NCBI RefSeq assembly: GCF_015709455.1
Contig: NZ_JADNQW010000005.1
Span: 3,182,001 to 3,246,000 of the forward strand
DNA length: 64,000 nucleotides
DNA from: Methylosinus sp. H3A
Lineage (GTDB): Bacteria > Pseudomonadota > Alphaproteobacteria > Rhizobiales > Beijerinckiaceae
Reading direction: 5' to 3'
Shown: positions 12,309 through 21,711 of the stretch, in pieces
Layout of the letters: each line of letters begins with the position of its first letter
How positions within the stretch are numbered: position 1 is the stretch's first letter
Made by a program: the position numbers and the translations under genes
Notes under the pieces: generated by a model
What the model was told of the DNA's origin: nothing
The model's input: the letters and a program-made list of their open reading frames with translations, nothing else
Databases searched by the model: none

Positions 12309-12516
12309 TTGGACGCGCCCGGGCGGCGATGGACGACCTGCACGAGGCTCAAATCCGGCTCCTGGCGCGCTCGAGCTCGACGCAAGGGGAAATCCGTCAA
12401 CGAGACGCTTCTCTCTTTCGACAAGCATGTCGATGAGATCGCCGCCGGCCGGCGGGACGGCGACGCCTTTGCGACCTGCGCTTCTCGACAAATTGACCGA
12501 TGCGCTGGCCGCATGA
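12309..12516 (+). pseudogene. Possible degraded ribbon-helix-helix antitoxin
   Basis: Pieces in three frames read like an Arc/FitA-type antitoxin: MDDLHEAQIRLLARSSS (frame 3), then RARARRKGKSVNETLLSFDKH and VDEIAAGRRDGDAF (frame 1), then RPALLDKLTDALAA ending at a stop at 12516 (frame 2). No single frame covers all. If real, at least two frameshifts have occurred. The stretch lies just before vapB, so it may be an older toxin-antitoxin gene. Low certainty; the rest of 12169-12555 shows nothing. Confidence 0.25.
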
Positions 12517-12555
12517 TATCTATCAAAGATAGACGTCACTCTACCGAGACGCGAG

Positions 12556-12843
12556 ATGACCGCGAGCGCCGGCAAACCCACCGAACGAAAAGCGACCGCC
12601 AAGCTGTTCATGCACGGCCGCAGCCAGGCCGTGCGCCTGCCAAAGGAGTTCCGGTTCGAGGGGAAAGAGGTGCGCGTCAGCCGGATGGGTGACAAGGTGA
12701 TCTTGGAGCCCTTGAAAAAGGAGCCGTTCGACGTGGAGGCATGGCGCGCGCGACTCGACGCCTTGGGCGCGCGGGACTTCTTGCCCGATGGTCTGCCTGA
12801 TGATCCGCCGCTCGAGCCCGACGACGCGATCTCATTCGATTGA
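12556..12843 (+). CDS. vapB: VapB-type antitoxin (AbrB/SpoVT fold)
   Basis: 95 residues. Residues about 15-55 hold the swapped-hairpin AbrB pattern [20 protein letters not shown], then [15 protein letters not shown]. This is the MazE/VapB DNA-binding domain that represses its own operon. The acidic C-terminal tail ([14 protein letters not shown]) would wrap the toxin. The stop overlaps the vapC start (ATGA-like overlap of four bases), the normal type II toxin-antitoxin layout. Confidence 0.9.
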   Translation: MTASAGKPTERKATAKLFMHGRSQAVRLPKEFRFEGKEVRVSRMGDKVILEPLKKEPFDVEAWRARLDALGARDFLPDGLPDDPPLEPDDAISFD

Positions 12844-13259
12844 CGCGGACGATGTTTTGTCTCGACACGAACATCGTCATCTTCGCTTTGAACAAGCGGA
12901 GGCCCTGGATCGCCACGAGGCTCGAGAATGAGCTGAGGGCGGGAACGGCGCTGATCGTCCCCGCGATCGTGCTGTTCGAGCTCGATTATGGAATCGCCAA
13001 GAGCGACCGAGCGGAACAGGCGCGCGCCCTCCTCGAGGGCTTTTTATCGGCCGGGATCGGCCAGCCGGCGTTCGACGCCGAGGATGCGCGCGAAGCGGCG
13101 GACATAAGGGCGTTCCTCGAACGGCAGGGGACGCCGATCGACCCTTTCGACTATCTCGTCGCGGCGCAGGCGCGGCGGCGCGGCGCTGCGCTGGTGACGC
13201 TCAACCGCCGCGAGTTCGAGCGCGTGCCGGGGCTGCTGGTGACGGATTGGGCGGCATGA
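12840..13259 (+). CDS. vapC: VapC PIN-domain ribonuclease toxin
   Basis: 139 residues. PIN-domain acidic residues are in place: [12 protein letters not shown] (first Asp), VLFELDYG (Glu), [11 protein letters not shown] and [11 protein letters not shown] (later Asp residues), with the LVTLNRREF end motif. VapC toxins are Mg-dependent RNases, often cutting initiator tRNA. The ATG begins inside the vapB stop region. All catalytic residues are present, so the pair may be active amid otherwise decayed surroundings. Confidence 0.92.
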   Translation: MTRTMFCLDTNIVIFALNKRRPWIATRLENELRAGTALIVPAIVLFELDYGIAKSDRAEQARALLEGFLSAGIGQPAFDAEDAREAADIRAFLERQGTPIDPFDYLVAAQARRRGAALVTLNRREFERVPGLLVTDWAA

Positions 13260-13500
13260 CGCTCGTCGAGGCGAGGGGCGCGGGCGACGATGTGGCGCGC
13301 GTGGATGGGCCGTGGGCGATACCAGCAAATTGGGAATAGGCGCAGATCAAGGATATGGCTCGCTTGCGAGGCGAAAAGGTCGATCCCACGCAGGAAACGG
13401 CGCTGCCTTACGTGGGAATGGACGACATTGAACCGAATGGCCTCACGATCCTTCGGACGCGCCCATTTTCCGAGATGAAAAGCTCGGGCGCTACGAGCGC
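13256..13500 (+). pseudogene. HsdS (type I restriction specificity subunit) remnant
   Basis: The frame from 13256 reads VARVDGPWAIPANWE, an amber stop, then AQIKDMARLRGEKVDPTQ, LPYVGMDDIEPNGLTIL and RPFSEMKSSGAT. IPxxW-W then RLRGEKVDP and YVGMxxIEPNG are typical of an HsdS target-recognition domain start. The amber falls where a Trp (TGG) is usual. After about 13500 similarity ends. No hsdM or hsdR is nearby, so this is a fossil of a lost restriction system. Confidence 0.55.
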
Positions 13501-13559
13501 GAGGAGAGCGAGCGATTTCGTCGATTCCCGCTCGCGGCGTTGAGAGGGAATCGAACCGC

Positions 13560-13676
13560 GTTCTGGTGCTGCCCTACGGAACGATCGCGGGCTACCTCAC
13601 GCTCTCGTCGACTTTCCGAGCAACTCGCCGAGCTCCCGGAGCAGACTCTGCAGAAGCTGCCGAGATATAGCAACAA
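13560..13676 (+). pseudogene. Fragment of a GNAT acetyltransferase (TacT-toxin-like)
   Basis: One frame gives VLVLPYGTIAGYLTLSSTF and, after a one-base shift at about 13616, EQLAELPEQTLQKLPRYSNKK. GYYTLSxxS...LPExxxKKLPRYP is the characteristic stretch of small GNAT toxins of the TacT/AtaT type. The acetyl-CoA binding motif is absent. The fragment stops at the katG terminator. Another dead toxin gene in this zone. Confidence 0.45.
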
Positions 13677-13679
13677 AAA

Positions 13680-13703
13680 GGCCGTGGGTGCGACCCACGG
13701 CCT
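13680..13703 (-). terminator. Rho-independent terminator of katG remnant
   Basis: GGCCGTGGGT and ACCCACGGCC form a 10-bp stem with a 3-base loop. On the minus strand it is followed by TTTTTG, about 25 bases after the katG stop codon. Confidence 0.8.
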
Positions 13704-13727
13704 TGAGTAAATTAACGATCGCGCTCG

Positions 13728-14406
<679 letters not shown>

Positions 14407-14421
<15 letters not shown>

Positions 14422-14444
14422 GAACAGACTGTCACCTATGTCCT
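14407..14444 (+). repeat. IS481 terminal repeat region
   Basis: TGTCACCCATGTCTTAG (containing the transposase stop) is followed 24 bases later by TGTCACCTATGTCCTCAG. The second copy probably marks the right end of the element. Confidence 0.45.
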
Positions 14445-14730
14445 CAGACCGGACAGTGTTGCGAATGGCGCGCCGGACAGGATGAAGCTGGGCACTGGGA
14501 GCTGGAGGTCGCGCTATGACCCGCGATCGGCTCCTCTGTCGCGCATATGTGCTTGAAATTACGTATCAAAGTTGCCAAGGAATAGGGGTTGCCCGAGTTG
14601 GCTCGACTCAACTCTTTTTGTCTCGAAGTGACTCGGCGCTCCGGAAAGTCCCGGCCCTTTTTCGTTCTCATGCGGCGTCTTCGGACCCTTGTAGCGGCAA
14701 TGTATCCAAATTGGCGGGAGGGCGCCGCGC
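14445..14730. other. Intergenic region before recombinase
   Basis: No convincing gene. It ends with GGGAGGG eight bases before the recombinase ATG, a usable ribosome binding site. No repeat or RNA gene is recognised in the remainder. Confidence 0.4.
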
Positions 14731-15741
14731 ATGAGGAAGCCCGAAACCAGCGTCCGCTATGCTGAACGGTTCCGCTTGCTCAGCCGCATGGCTGCCAGAG
14801 AGGTGATGCAGGACGTCGACTCGCCTATCTCCCTGGCCGCGCTTGTTCGATGGCTCTCCGATCGCCGTGCGATGCTGCGGAGCGCCTCATGGCGGCAGTA
14901 TCGTTGTGCTATCGATCATCATTGTAAGACCGTTCTCGAACTCGATGAAGGGACGCGCAAAGAGCTATTGAAGTCGCTCTATGATGAATCAGATCCCGAG
15001 ACTATTGCCGCCCGTAAAGCCTTGCCGCCCGCGACGTCGTCGCACGTCCTCAAGCGACTTCTCGATTCGGACTGGGACAAATTGCTCGATAGCCTGAAGC
15101 GTGGGCTTGCGGGAAACTCGGCTTATGACGCGCCGCTGCTCGCTTATTTGGAAGCCGGGCGAGCAAGCGGTTTGCGGCCGTGCGAATGGGCTCGGGTTCG
15201 TCTCGTGACGTTTCCGGGGGCCGCCGTATCGGTTTTGGTTGTCAAGAACGCCAAGGAAGACGAGGTTCGCGCCCATGGCGACTTTCGGCGGCTGGTCTTC
15301 GCGCATGAAACCTGCGGCGCATCCCTAATGGCCATTCGTCGATGGCTCGCGATTGTCGACAGCAGCCTTGCAGGAACTGTGGGCAGTGACCGTGCCGCCA
15401 TATGGGAAAAATTTTACAATGCCCTCGGCGATCGGCTCTATTATGTCAGCCGCCGAATCTGGAATAGAAAAAAGCACCCCGCGCTCTATACGACGCGGCA
15501 CATGTTCGCGGCGGCCGCAAAGGCGGTATTCGCTCCCGACGAGGTCGCCGCGGTCATGGGGCATAAGCTAGATACGACAGCAACCCAACATTACGCTCGG
15601 CCGCCGCGCGGTCAACGTCGAATGCCGCACGTTGAGCTTCCGACGGCGCATCCACGCGACCTTGGTAGAGTTGTGCATTCCCGTAAATTCGATCCAGAAG
15701 CGCTTAAGAGCCTTTTGAAAGGCTCCTCTTTAGAGAGATAG
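14731..15741 (+). CDS. Tyrosine recombinase / integrase-like protein
   Basis: 336 residues. The C-terminal half shows the phage-integrase catalytic pattern: Arg in AGRASGLRPCEWARV, the second Arg in LYTTRHMFAAAAK (Tyr in place of the usual His three before it, a tolerated variant), His in AAVMGHKLDTT and the nucleophile Tyr in ATQHYARP. The N-terminal part (to about 120) would be the core-binding domain. It is an atypical, divergent recombinase, not the P4 type found at 47025. It sits between IS debris and a large regulator. It may be the leftover integrase of an element removed from this zone. Substrate site unknown. Confidence 0.7.
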   Translation: MRKPETSVRYAERFRLLSRMAAREVMQDVDSPISLAALVRWLSDRRAMLRSASWRQYRCAIDHHCKTVLELDEGTRKELLKSLYDESDPETIAARKALPPATSSHVLKRLLDSDWDKLLDSLKRGLAGNSAYDAPLLAYLEAGRASGLRPCEWARVRLVTFPGAAVSVLVVKNAKEDEVRAHGDFRRLVFAHETCGASLMAIRRWLAIVDSSLAGTVGSDRAAIWEKFYNALGDRLYYVSRRIWNRKKHPALYTTRHMFAAAAKAVFAPDEVAAVMGHKLDTTATQHYARPPRGQRRMPHVELPTAHPRDLGRVVHSRKFDPEALKSLLKGSSLER

Positions 15742-16127
15742 GCTGGGAGGCGTGTCTTTCCTCGAGCGCCCGGCGGCGACCGACATGACGGCGATGATGA
15801 TAGGCTCGCAGAATGCGCATCCGGCGGAAAAGTGCCGGAGGTCTTCGCGCAACTTTCCGCTGGTGAAAGCCGCGCTCAGCGAATGGAAGATCATTCCTGT
15901 TGGCCCCTTCGTAAATTCGGAAAAGCTCTTCGTTCCGTCGGATGGCGCGAAGTAGCGGGCGCGCGGGAACTCCGCCTTTTGGCTGTTCCACGATTTCCGA
16001 CGATAATCGTCTGCGTTTGTCTCGAGCGACTTGCTTGCGCCGTAAATGAAAGACGGAGGTTCGTGAGAGCTACGATCGAAACCCAAAAGGTGAGTGTCGG
16101 CCGCCTCTGGGCTCTGGCCTTTCGCGT
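15742..16127. other. Gap with no convincing gene
   Basis: Short open frames exist on both strands (for example plus 15752-15955 and the minus strand over 15730-16100). None has a recognisable domain, ribosome site or clear coding bias. I see no RNA gene or repeat. Confidence 0.4.
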
Positions 16128-18941
16128 TCAGTCTTTCGGAACCCAAAACATTGGATCGCCGTCGTCGCGATAATGCTCCGACAGCCAGTGGCCCCAAATA
16201 TCTGCCTTCTTTCGTAGAGACAGCGGCGCATCGCTCCAAATCTTGACGCGGTGGAGGTTTTTGATCGCGAGCGCGAGCGAGCCTTGCGACGTGGATAAGC
16301 AATGGCTCTTCTCGAACCAAGCCGCCGCCATCGCATCGTTCGCCGAGCGTGTCTCCAATTGCCCCATAAGCGACAAGAGCTCCGGCAACCACCATCCATT
16401 CTGGTTGGCTTCACAGAAAGAGATCGCATCCATCAAAATGGCGCGACAGGCATTGTGGTCGCCTTCCGCGAGACGGGCCTCGGCGTGAATGCCTTCGAGC
16501 CACGGCAAAAGAAGATGGAAATGATTGCGGCGCAATGTTCCCAGCAAGCGCGGCAAGTCCGATCGCACACGGCCTGAGACTTTGGTTTCCAGAGCGGCTT
16601 CGGCCGCGAGCCCCGCGACGCATCTGATCTGCATCGACTGACTTTGCGCCGACACGGCAAGCTCGTCGATCACAGCGCGCGCAGCGTCATAATCCCCCAT
16701 GGCGCAATAGAGAGGAACGAGCGCCTCGTTCAGCGCCCAGGCGCGATAGAGCCCATGCTCCGGCGCGCGCAAGCCGGGGCGGATGTGTTCGTAGAGGTCG
16801 ATAGCGCTTCGAAAGCGTCCTTGCAGCCAGAGTGTCTTCATCAAAAAAATCTGCGACATGAGACCGGGATCGCTCCCGATGCGCATGAAGCGGCCAAGGC
16901 TGACGCGGGCTTGGCGATCGACCACGTCTCTGAGCTCTCGTTCAGCCGCGGCCGTGCGGCCCATCGCCTGATGCGCCATGGCGGCGTAATTATCCGCCAC
17001 GAGATCGTCGTCCTCGCCTAGGTCGGCGTCGCCCTGCGGCCGTAAAGCCTCCGCGCAAGCGAGCGCGCGCAGCGGCTCGCCGCGATACATCCAGAGCCAA
17101 TAGAGACCTGACGCGGCCAAGGCTGCGATCCGGGCGCTCGATGGGGTCGCCGCTCGGCTCGAGCCGGCTTCGAGCGCGGCTTTCGCGTCGTCGGTCGGCC
17201 CCTTTGTCGCCAGAGTCGCAGCCCCCAAAAACGCGCTCAGCGCTTGCCAAACCTCGGACGGAGCATCGACCTTTTCGCGATCGGTGAGAGCGTCGCGCGC
17301 CATGCTCTCGCATTCGGACAACAAGGAGAGCTGCATCAGCAGCGGCGCCGCATATTGCGCCAATTCGACGGCGAGCGCCGGATCGCCGCCGGCGCCGAAG
17401 GCCCAAGCCTTTGCGAGGCGCAGATTGGACAGATTGGGACAGGCGGGACCGAACCATCGGTCGACCGTCTGCTTATGCCCTTCGACGCTCGTCTGATCGC
17501 GGATGACCGCCGCCAGATAGCGCGTCAGACGCGAAAGAACGCGATCCTCCTCGCCGCGCAAGCGGAGCTTCGCCAGACAATGCGCTCGCGTCGTGTCCAA
17601 CAACCGATAGAGCGCGCGCCCGCTTGCGCATTCTCGTATCACGAGCGATTTCTCGACCAATCGCGCCAGCGCCTCGATCAATCCATTTTGGGAAACGCCC
17701 TCTCCGGAGATCACATGCAGACAGGCGTCGAGGTCTGCGCCGCCGACGAAAATCGACAATTGGTCGAGCACGGTCTTATCGCGTGCGTCCAACCGATCAT
17801 AGCTCCAGTCGATCATGTTACGGAGCGTCTGATGCCGATCCGGCGTGTCGCGCGGCAGAAGACCGACGAGATCGAAATCCTTTTGCAGGAGCCGATCGAG
17901 ATCTTGCGGGCTGAAGCTGGAAAGATGCGCGACCGCGAGCTCGATGGCGAGAGGAATGCCGTCGAGCCGCCGAACGATATTTCGGATGGCATCCACATCG
18001 GTCTCGGCGAGCGTATATTCGCCCGCCATGTCTCGCGCGCGTCGAATGAACAGCTCGAGAGCGCCATAGGCGCCGGCGCTCGCAAAATCGAGATGCTCGT
18101 TCGCGCTGGGCAAGCCGAGCGGCGCGAGCCGAATGATCCGCTCGTCGCGAACACGCAAAGTCTCGCGCGAGGTCGCGAGGATCGGCGTCGCAAGACCCAT
18201 GCTTCGGATGTCGCGAATGAAGCGCCTGACGCTGTCGAGAACATGCTCGCAGCAATCGAGAACGAACAGCGGCGTGTTCTTCGGCAGGGCGGACAGCGCC
18301 GCCTGAGCGATGTTTTGCGCGCCCGCGCCGACGTCGAGCTCGCGCGCGAGCGCGGGCCAAATATCTTCGTCTTCCGATCCATTCGACAGGTCGAGCCAGA
18401 TCGGATCAGGAGGCGCCTCCGCAAGGAGCGCGCGCGCGACGCATTTTGCAACGGTGGTCTTGCCGATGCCGCCCGGTCCAGTGATGGTGAGGGACACATT
18501 CGGCCCGAGAGAATCGATGGCTTCGCGTATCGTGTCGTCCCGACCGACGATCGCGCCGGTTTCGAAGCGCTTTCGGCGTTCCGCGCTCTGCGTTGGTCTC
18601 TCGATCGCACTTTCGACAAACCGAGGCTCTGAGCGAAAGCTCACCGTTCCGCTGAAATAATAGCCGGTTCGAGCGACGGTCCCGATCAGCCGAGCCCCAT
18701 CCGATTTCAGCGCGCTTCTCAATTCATTGATCTGAAATCTCAAAGCTCCATCCGAAATCTGCGATGCTCCCCAGACCTCCGCGACGATGTCGGCTCGCTT
18801 GACCGTCTCGCCCGGTGTCCGGATCAAGAGAAGCAGGATGTCGAGCGCTCGATCCCCGATCGGCACGGTCTGATCGCCGCGGGATAGGCGACGGGAGCGC
18901 GTTTCCAGCCGGAAATCCCCAAAGGTGTAGACGCCCTCCAT
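16128..18941 (-). CDS. Large regulator: OmpR-type winged helix + NB-ARC-like NTPase + TPR-like repeats
   Basis: About 937 residues from the ATG at 18941. Residues about 5-100 form a Trans_reg_C winged helix (YTFGDFRLE, GDRALDILLLLIRTPGE, LRFQINELRSAL, ARTGYYF). An NTPase domain follows with Walker A GPGGIGKTTV (about 155) and Walker B-like LFVLDCCEHV, plus TSRETLRV, RLDGIPLAIELAVA and DWSYDRLD. The remaining ~500 residues are helical, TPR-like. This matches LuxR/SARP-related ATPase regulators that couple ligand or partner sensing to DNA binding. The alternative start at 19001 lacks a ribosome site. It is divergent from araC, with an AT-rich shared promoter region. Target genes unknown; the catalase block is a candidate. 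Confidence 0.85.
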   Translation of the reverse strand: MEGVYTFGDFRLETRSRRLSRGDQTVPIGDRALDILLLLIRTPGETVKRADIVAEVWGASQISDGALRFQINELRSALKSDGARLIGTVARTGYYFSGTVSFRSEPRFVESAIERPTQSAERRKRFETGAIVGRDDTIREAIDSLGPNVSLTITGPGGIGKTTVAKCVARALLAEAPPDPIWLDLSNGSEDEDIWPALARELDVGAGAQNIAQAALSALPKNTPLFVLDCCEHVLDSVRRFIRDIRSMGLATPILATSRETLRVRDERIIRLAPLGLPSANEHLDFASAGAYGALELFIRRARDMAGEYTLAETDVDAIRNIVRRLDGIPLAIELAVAHLSSFSPQDLDRLLQKDFDLVGLLPRDTPDRHQTLRNMIDWSYDRLDARDKTVLDQLSIFVGGADLDACLHVISGEGVSQNGLIEALARLVEKSLVIRECASGRALYRLLDTTRAHCLAKLRLRGEEDRVLSRLTRYLAAVIRDQTSVEGHKQTVDRWFGPACPNLSNLRLAKAWAFGAGGDPALAVELAQYAAPLLMQLSLLSECESMARDALTDREKVDAPSEVWQALSAFLGAATLATKGPTDDAKAALEAGSSRAATPSSARIAALAASGLYWLWMYRGEPLRALACAEALRPQGDADLGEDDDLVADNYAAMAHQAMGRTAAAERELRDVVDRQARVSLGRFMRIGSDPGLMSQIFLMKTLWLQGRFRSAIDLYEHIRPGLRAPEHGLYRAWALNEALVPLYCAMGDYDAARAVIDELAVSAQSQSMQIRCVAGLAAEAALETKVSGRVRSDLPRLLGTLRRNHFHLLLPWLEGIHAEARLAEGDHNACRAILMDAISFCEANQNGWWLPELLSLMGQLETRSANDAMAAAWFEKSHCLSTSQGSLALAIKNLHRVKIWSDAPLSLRKKADIWGHWLSEHYRDDGDPMFWVPKD

Positions 18942-19043
18942 AACATCCCCCGAGCCGGGCTCTTCTGCGACGATCCGCGCCGCGTCGTTCCCGGCTAACA
19001 TAAACTAACAAAATCAGATTTGTAACGTGAATTAAATACACAT

Positions 19044-19076
19044 AATTGTCTCTGTCCGGGACGGGCGAATTGTCTC
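19044..19076 (+). promoter_or_regulatory. Direct repeats between the NTPase regulator and araC
   Basis: AATTGTCTC occurs at 19044-19052 and 19068-19076, 24 bases apart, just after the only AT-rich stretch in this divergent region. Direct half-sites about two helical turns apart are typical of AraC-family or OmpR-family binding. Which regulator uses them is inference. Confidence 0.35.
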
Positions 19077-19154
19077 CCGACCGTCGAGCGCGCGGGCCTA
19101 CCGAGGCGGATACGGCGCAGAATCCTTTTCGTAACATGCTGAAGGAAAATGAAA

Positions 19155-20069
19155 ATGGATGCAGCGGCAAAAGGCGCGAGCCCGAAAGCGGGCGCCATAA
19201 AGGACTCTCTCGGCTGCTCGCTGACCGAGCTGAGCAAGGACCAGGCATTGGACGCGGGCCATATGGTTTTTCGCCGCAAGGCCGCCAGTGGGCGGCATCG
19301 TGCGCAAGTCGCCACGCCGGCGCAGGATCGCGGCGTTCTGATCGGGATTTCCCTGGCCGACGGGCACCGGCGCAGCCTTCGAGAAGGGCGAGCCGCGCAT
19401 GATTGCCTATTCGATCATGGCGACATCTATCTCCGAGACTTCGAAGAGAACTACAAAGCCGAGTTGGATGGAAGCTTCGATTTCTTTCTCATCGAGTTGA
19501 TGCCGGAGTTTTGGCGGGATGCAGAAAAAGTCGCAGGCGTTTCACCGGATGTCGGACTGGCCCGCCAGCTCGCGAAGCGAGACATAACCTTATATCACCT
19601 CGCAAACGCCGTTCTCCCACTCCTCGAGGATCCGGAGCTCCTCGATTCGATGCTGGTCGAGCAGATGGCGACTACGATCGGCGCGCATCTGTTGAAGCGT
19701 CATGGCGATCGGCGAAGCGAAGCGACGGGCTTCGATCGCGGACTGGGTTCCGTGATGGTTCGGAAGGCGAAGGAGATGCTCGTCTCCACCGACGAGGAGG
19801 ATGGGACGTCGATCGCCGCGATCGCTGAGGCCTTGAATATGTCTCGCAGTCACTTTTTCAGGGCTTTTCGCGAGTCGACGGGTATCAGCCCCTATCAATG
19901 GCTGCTGAAGCAGCGGATCGACAATGCGCAGCGCTTGTTGCGCACGACGAACCTCCCCTTGTCGGAAATCGCGCTTCACTGCGGCTTTTCCGACCAAAGT
20001 CATTTCACGCGAATTTTCAGCCGGGATGTCGGAGTGACGCCGAAGGTTTGGCGGCAGCGCGTGCGATAG
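19155..20069 (+). CDS. AraC-family transcriptional regulator
   Basis: About 304 residues. The C-terminal ~100 residues hold two helix-turn-helix motifs: IAAIAEALNMSRSHFFRAFRE and LSEIALHCGFSDQSHFTRIFSR, ending VTPKVWRQ. The N-terminal domain is a sensor of the AraC_binding_2 or cupin-like kind without clear ligand motifs. GAAGGA lies eight bases before the ATG at 19155; 19149 is also possible. The catalase and porin genes follow on the same strand, so this regulator probably controls them. Confidence 0.9.
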   Translation: MDAAAKGASPKAGAIKDSLGCSLTELSKDQALDAGHMVFRRKAASGRHRAQVATPAQDRGVLIGISLADGHRRSLREGRAAHDCLFDHGDIYLRDFEENYKAELDGSFDFFLIELMPEFWRDAEKVAGVSPDVGLARQLAKRDITLYHLANAVLPLLEDPELLDSMLVEQMATTIGAHLLKRHGDRRSEATGFDRGLGSVMVRKAKEMLVSTDEEDGTSIAAIAEALNMSRSHFFRAFRESTGISPYQWLLKQRIDNAQRLLRTTNLPLSEIALHCGFSDQSHFTRIFSRDVGVTPKVWRQRVR

Positions 20070-20176
20070 TAGGACGCGCAGCCGTCACGGGACGATTGTG
20101 AAATAGCGCATACGAACATGCAAGACGTTTCGCAGCAGCCGGCGTATCCGATCGTCATGAAAAATCGTGAGGATCG

Positions 20177-21622
20177 ATGATGACTTGGTCCAGATTGACG
20201 ACCACGGCCGGCGCGCCTGTCGCCGACAATCAGAATAGCCTCTCGGCCGGGCCGCGCGGGCCGTTGCTGTTGCAGGATTGGCGTCTGCTCGAAAAGCTGG
20301 CGCATCAAAATCGCGAACGCATTCCAGAGCGCGTCGTTCACGCCAAAGGCTGGGGCGCGCATGGTCAATTCACAGTAACGCATGACATCAGCGGCTATAC
20401 ATGCGCTTCGCTGTTCTCCGGCGTTGGCAAGACCACGCCGCTGATCGCACGCTTTTCGACGGTCGCCGGCGAGCTCGGCGCCGCCGACGCCGAGCGCGAC
20501 GTTCGCGGATTTGCCTTGAAATTCTACACGGATGAGGGAAACTGGGATTTGGTCGGCAATAACACGCCGGTGTTTTTCGTGCGAGACCCGCTCAAATTTC
20601 CTGATTTTATCCGAACGCAGAAGCGGCACCCGCGGACCAATCTCCGTTCCGCGACGGCGATGTGGGACTTTTGGAGCCTGACGCCGGAAAGCCTGCATCA
20701 GGTCACGATATTGATGTCGGATCGCGGCTTGCCGCAGACGCCTATGCATATGAATGGTTATGGCAGCCACACCTATCGGTTTTGGAACGCCGCCAACGAA
20801 TGCTGCTGGGTGAAGTTCCATTTCAAGACCCGGCAAGGACACAAGCATTTCACCAATGATGAGGCGTCACACATCGTCGGTCAGAGCCGTGAGACCTATC
20901 AGGAGGCTCTGTTCGGCGCGATCGAGGCGGGGGCGTTCCCACGCTGGACTCTGTTCATCCAGATCATGAGCGAAGCGCAAGCGCGCGCCTGCGCTTTCAA
21001 CCCCTTCGATGTGACGAAAGTCTGGCCGCACGCCGACTTCCCTCTGATCGAAGTCGGCGAGATGGAGCTGAACCGCAACGCCGATAATTATTTCGCCGAG
21101 ATCGAACAGGCGGCGTTCAGCCCATCCAATTTCGTGCCGGGAATAGGCGCGAGCCCCGACAAAATGCTCCAGGCGCGAATTTTCAGCTACGCCGATGCGC
21201 ATAGATATCGGCTCGGGACGCATTACGAGTCGCTGCCGGTGAATCGACCTCGATCGCCTGTGAGAGTCTACCATAAGGACGGTGCGATGAACTTCGTCGG
21301 TCAGCAGACCGGAGTGGTCGACGCCTATTATGAGCCGAACAGCTTCGGCGGCCCGGCCGAGAGCCCGGAGTTTCGCGAGCCGCCGATGCCGATCGAGGGG
21401 GACGGCGCACAATGGGACCAGCGCGGCGACGATGATTATTACAGCCAGCCACGCGCGCTCTTCGCATTATTCGACGAGGGCGAGAGAGCGCGGCTCTTTT
21501 CGAATATCGCGGCTGCGATGGCTGGCGTTCCAGCGGAGATCGTCGAGCGCCAATTGGCGCATTTCGACGCCGTCGATCCGGGCTATGGTTCGGGAGTGCG
21601 CGCGGCGTTGAAGCGCGACTGA
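20177..21622 (+). CDS. kat: Monofunctional haem catalase
   Basis: 481 residues, the size of clade 3 small-subunit catalases. Active-site His55 (ERVVHAKG), the distal Asn in [11 protein letters not shown] and the proximal haem-ligand Tyr in [15 protein letters not shown] are all present, as is RFSTVAGE...[11 protein letters not shown]. It converts H2O2 to water and oxygen. No signal peptide, so cytosolic. GAGGA lies before the tandem ATGATG start. It lies between araC and the porin, a probable peroxide-response unit. Confidence 0.95.
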   Translation: MMTWSRLTTTAGAPVADNQNSLSAGPRGPLLLQDWRLLEKLAHQNRERIPERVVHAKGWGAHGQFTVTHDISGYTCASLFSGVGKTTPLIARFSTVAGELGAADAERDVRGFALKFYTDEGNWDLVGNNTPVFFVRDPLKFPDFIRTQKRHPRTNLRSATAMWDFWSLTPESLHQVTILMSDRGLPQTPMHMNGYGSHTYRFWNAANECCWVKFHFKTRQGHKHFTNDEASHIVGQSRETYQEALFGAIEAGAFPRWTLFIQIMSEAQARACAFNPFDVTKVWPHADFPLIEVGEMELNRNADNYFAEIEQAAFSPSNFVPGIGASPDKMLQARIFSYADAHRYRLGTHYESLPVNRPRSPVRVYHKDGAMNFVGQQTGVVDAYYEPNSFGGPAESPEFREPPMPIEGDGAQWDQRGDDDYYSQPRALFALFDEGERARLFSNIAAAMAGVPAEIVERQLAHFDAVDPGYGSGVRAALKRD

Positions 21623-21711
21623 GCGAAACTCGGACGCGAGAGCATTCTCCGGCCGTCTCGGACGATGGCTCGAGATCGCGCAGGGAGCGTTCGGCGTAGA
21701 GGGTGAGCATC

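Noticed and set aside
15730..16395. 221-codon minus-strand frame
   Set aside because: Half of it overlaps the regulator gene in another frame, and the rest has no recognisable features.
17244..18632. A 462-codon plus-strand frame
   Set aside because: Antisense to the winged-helix/NTPase regulator, whose motifs are clear.
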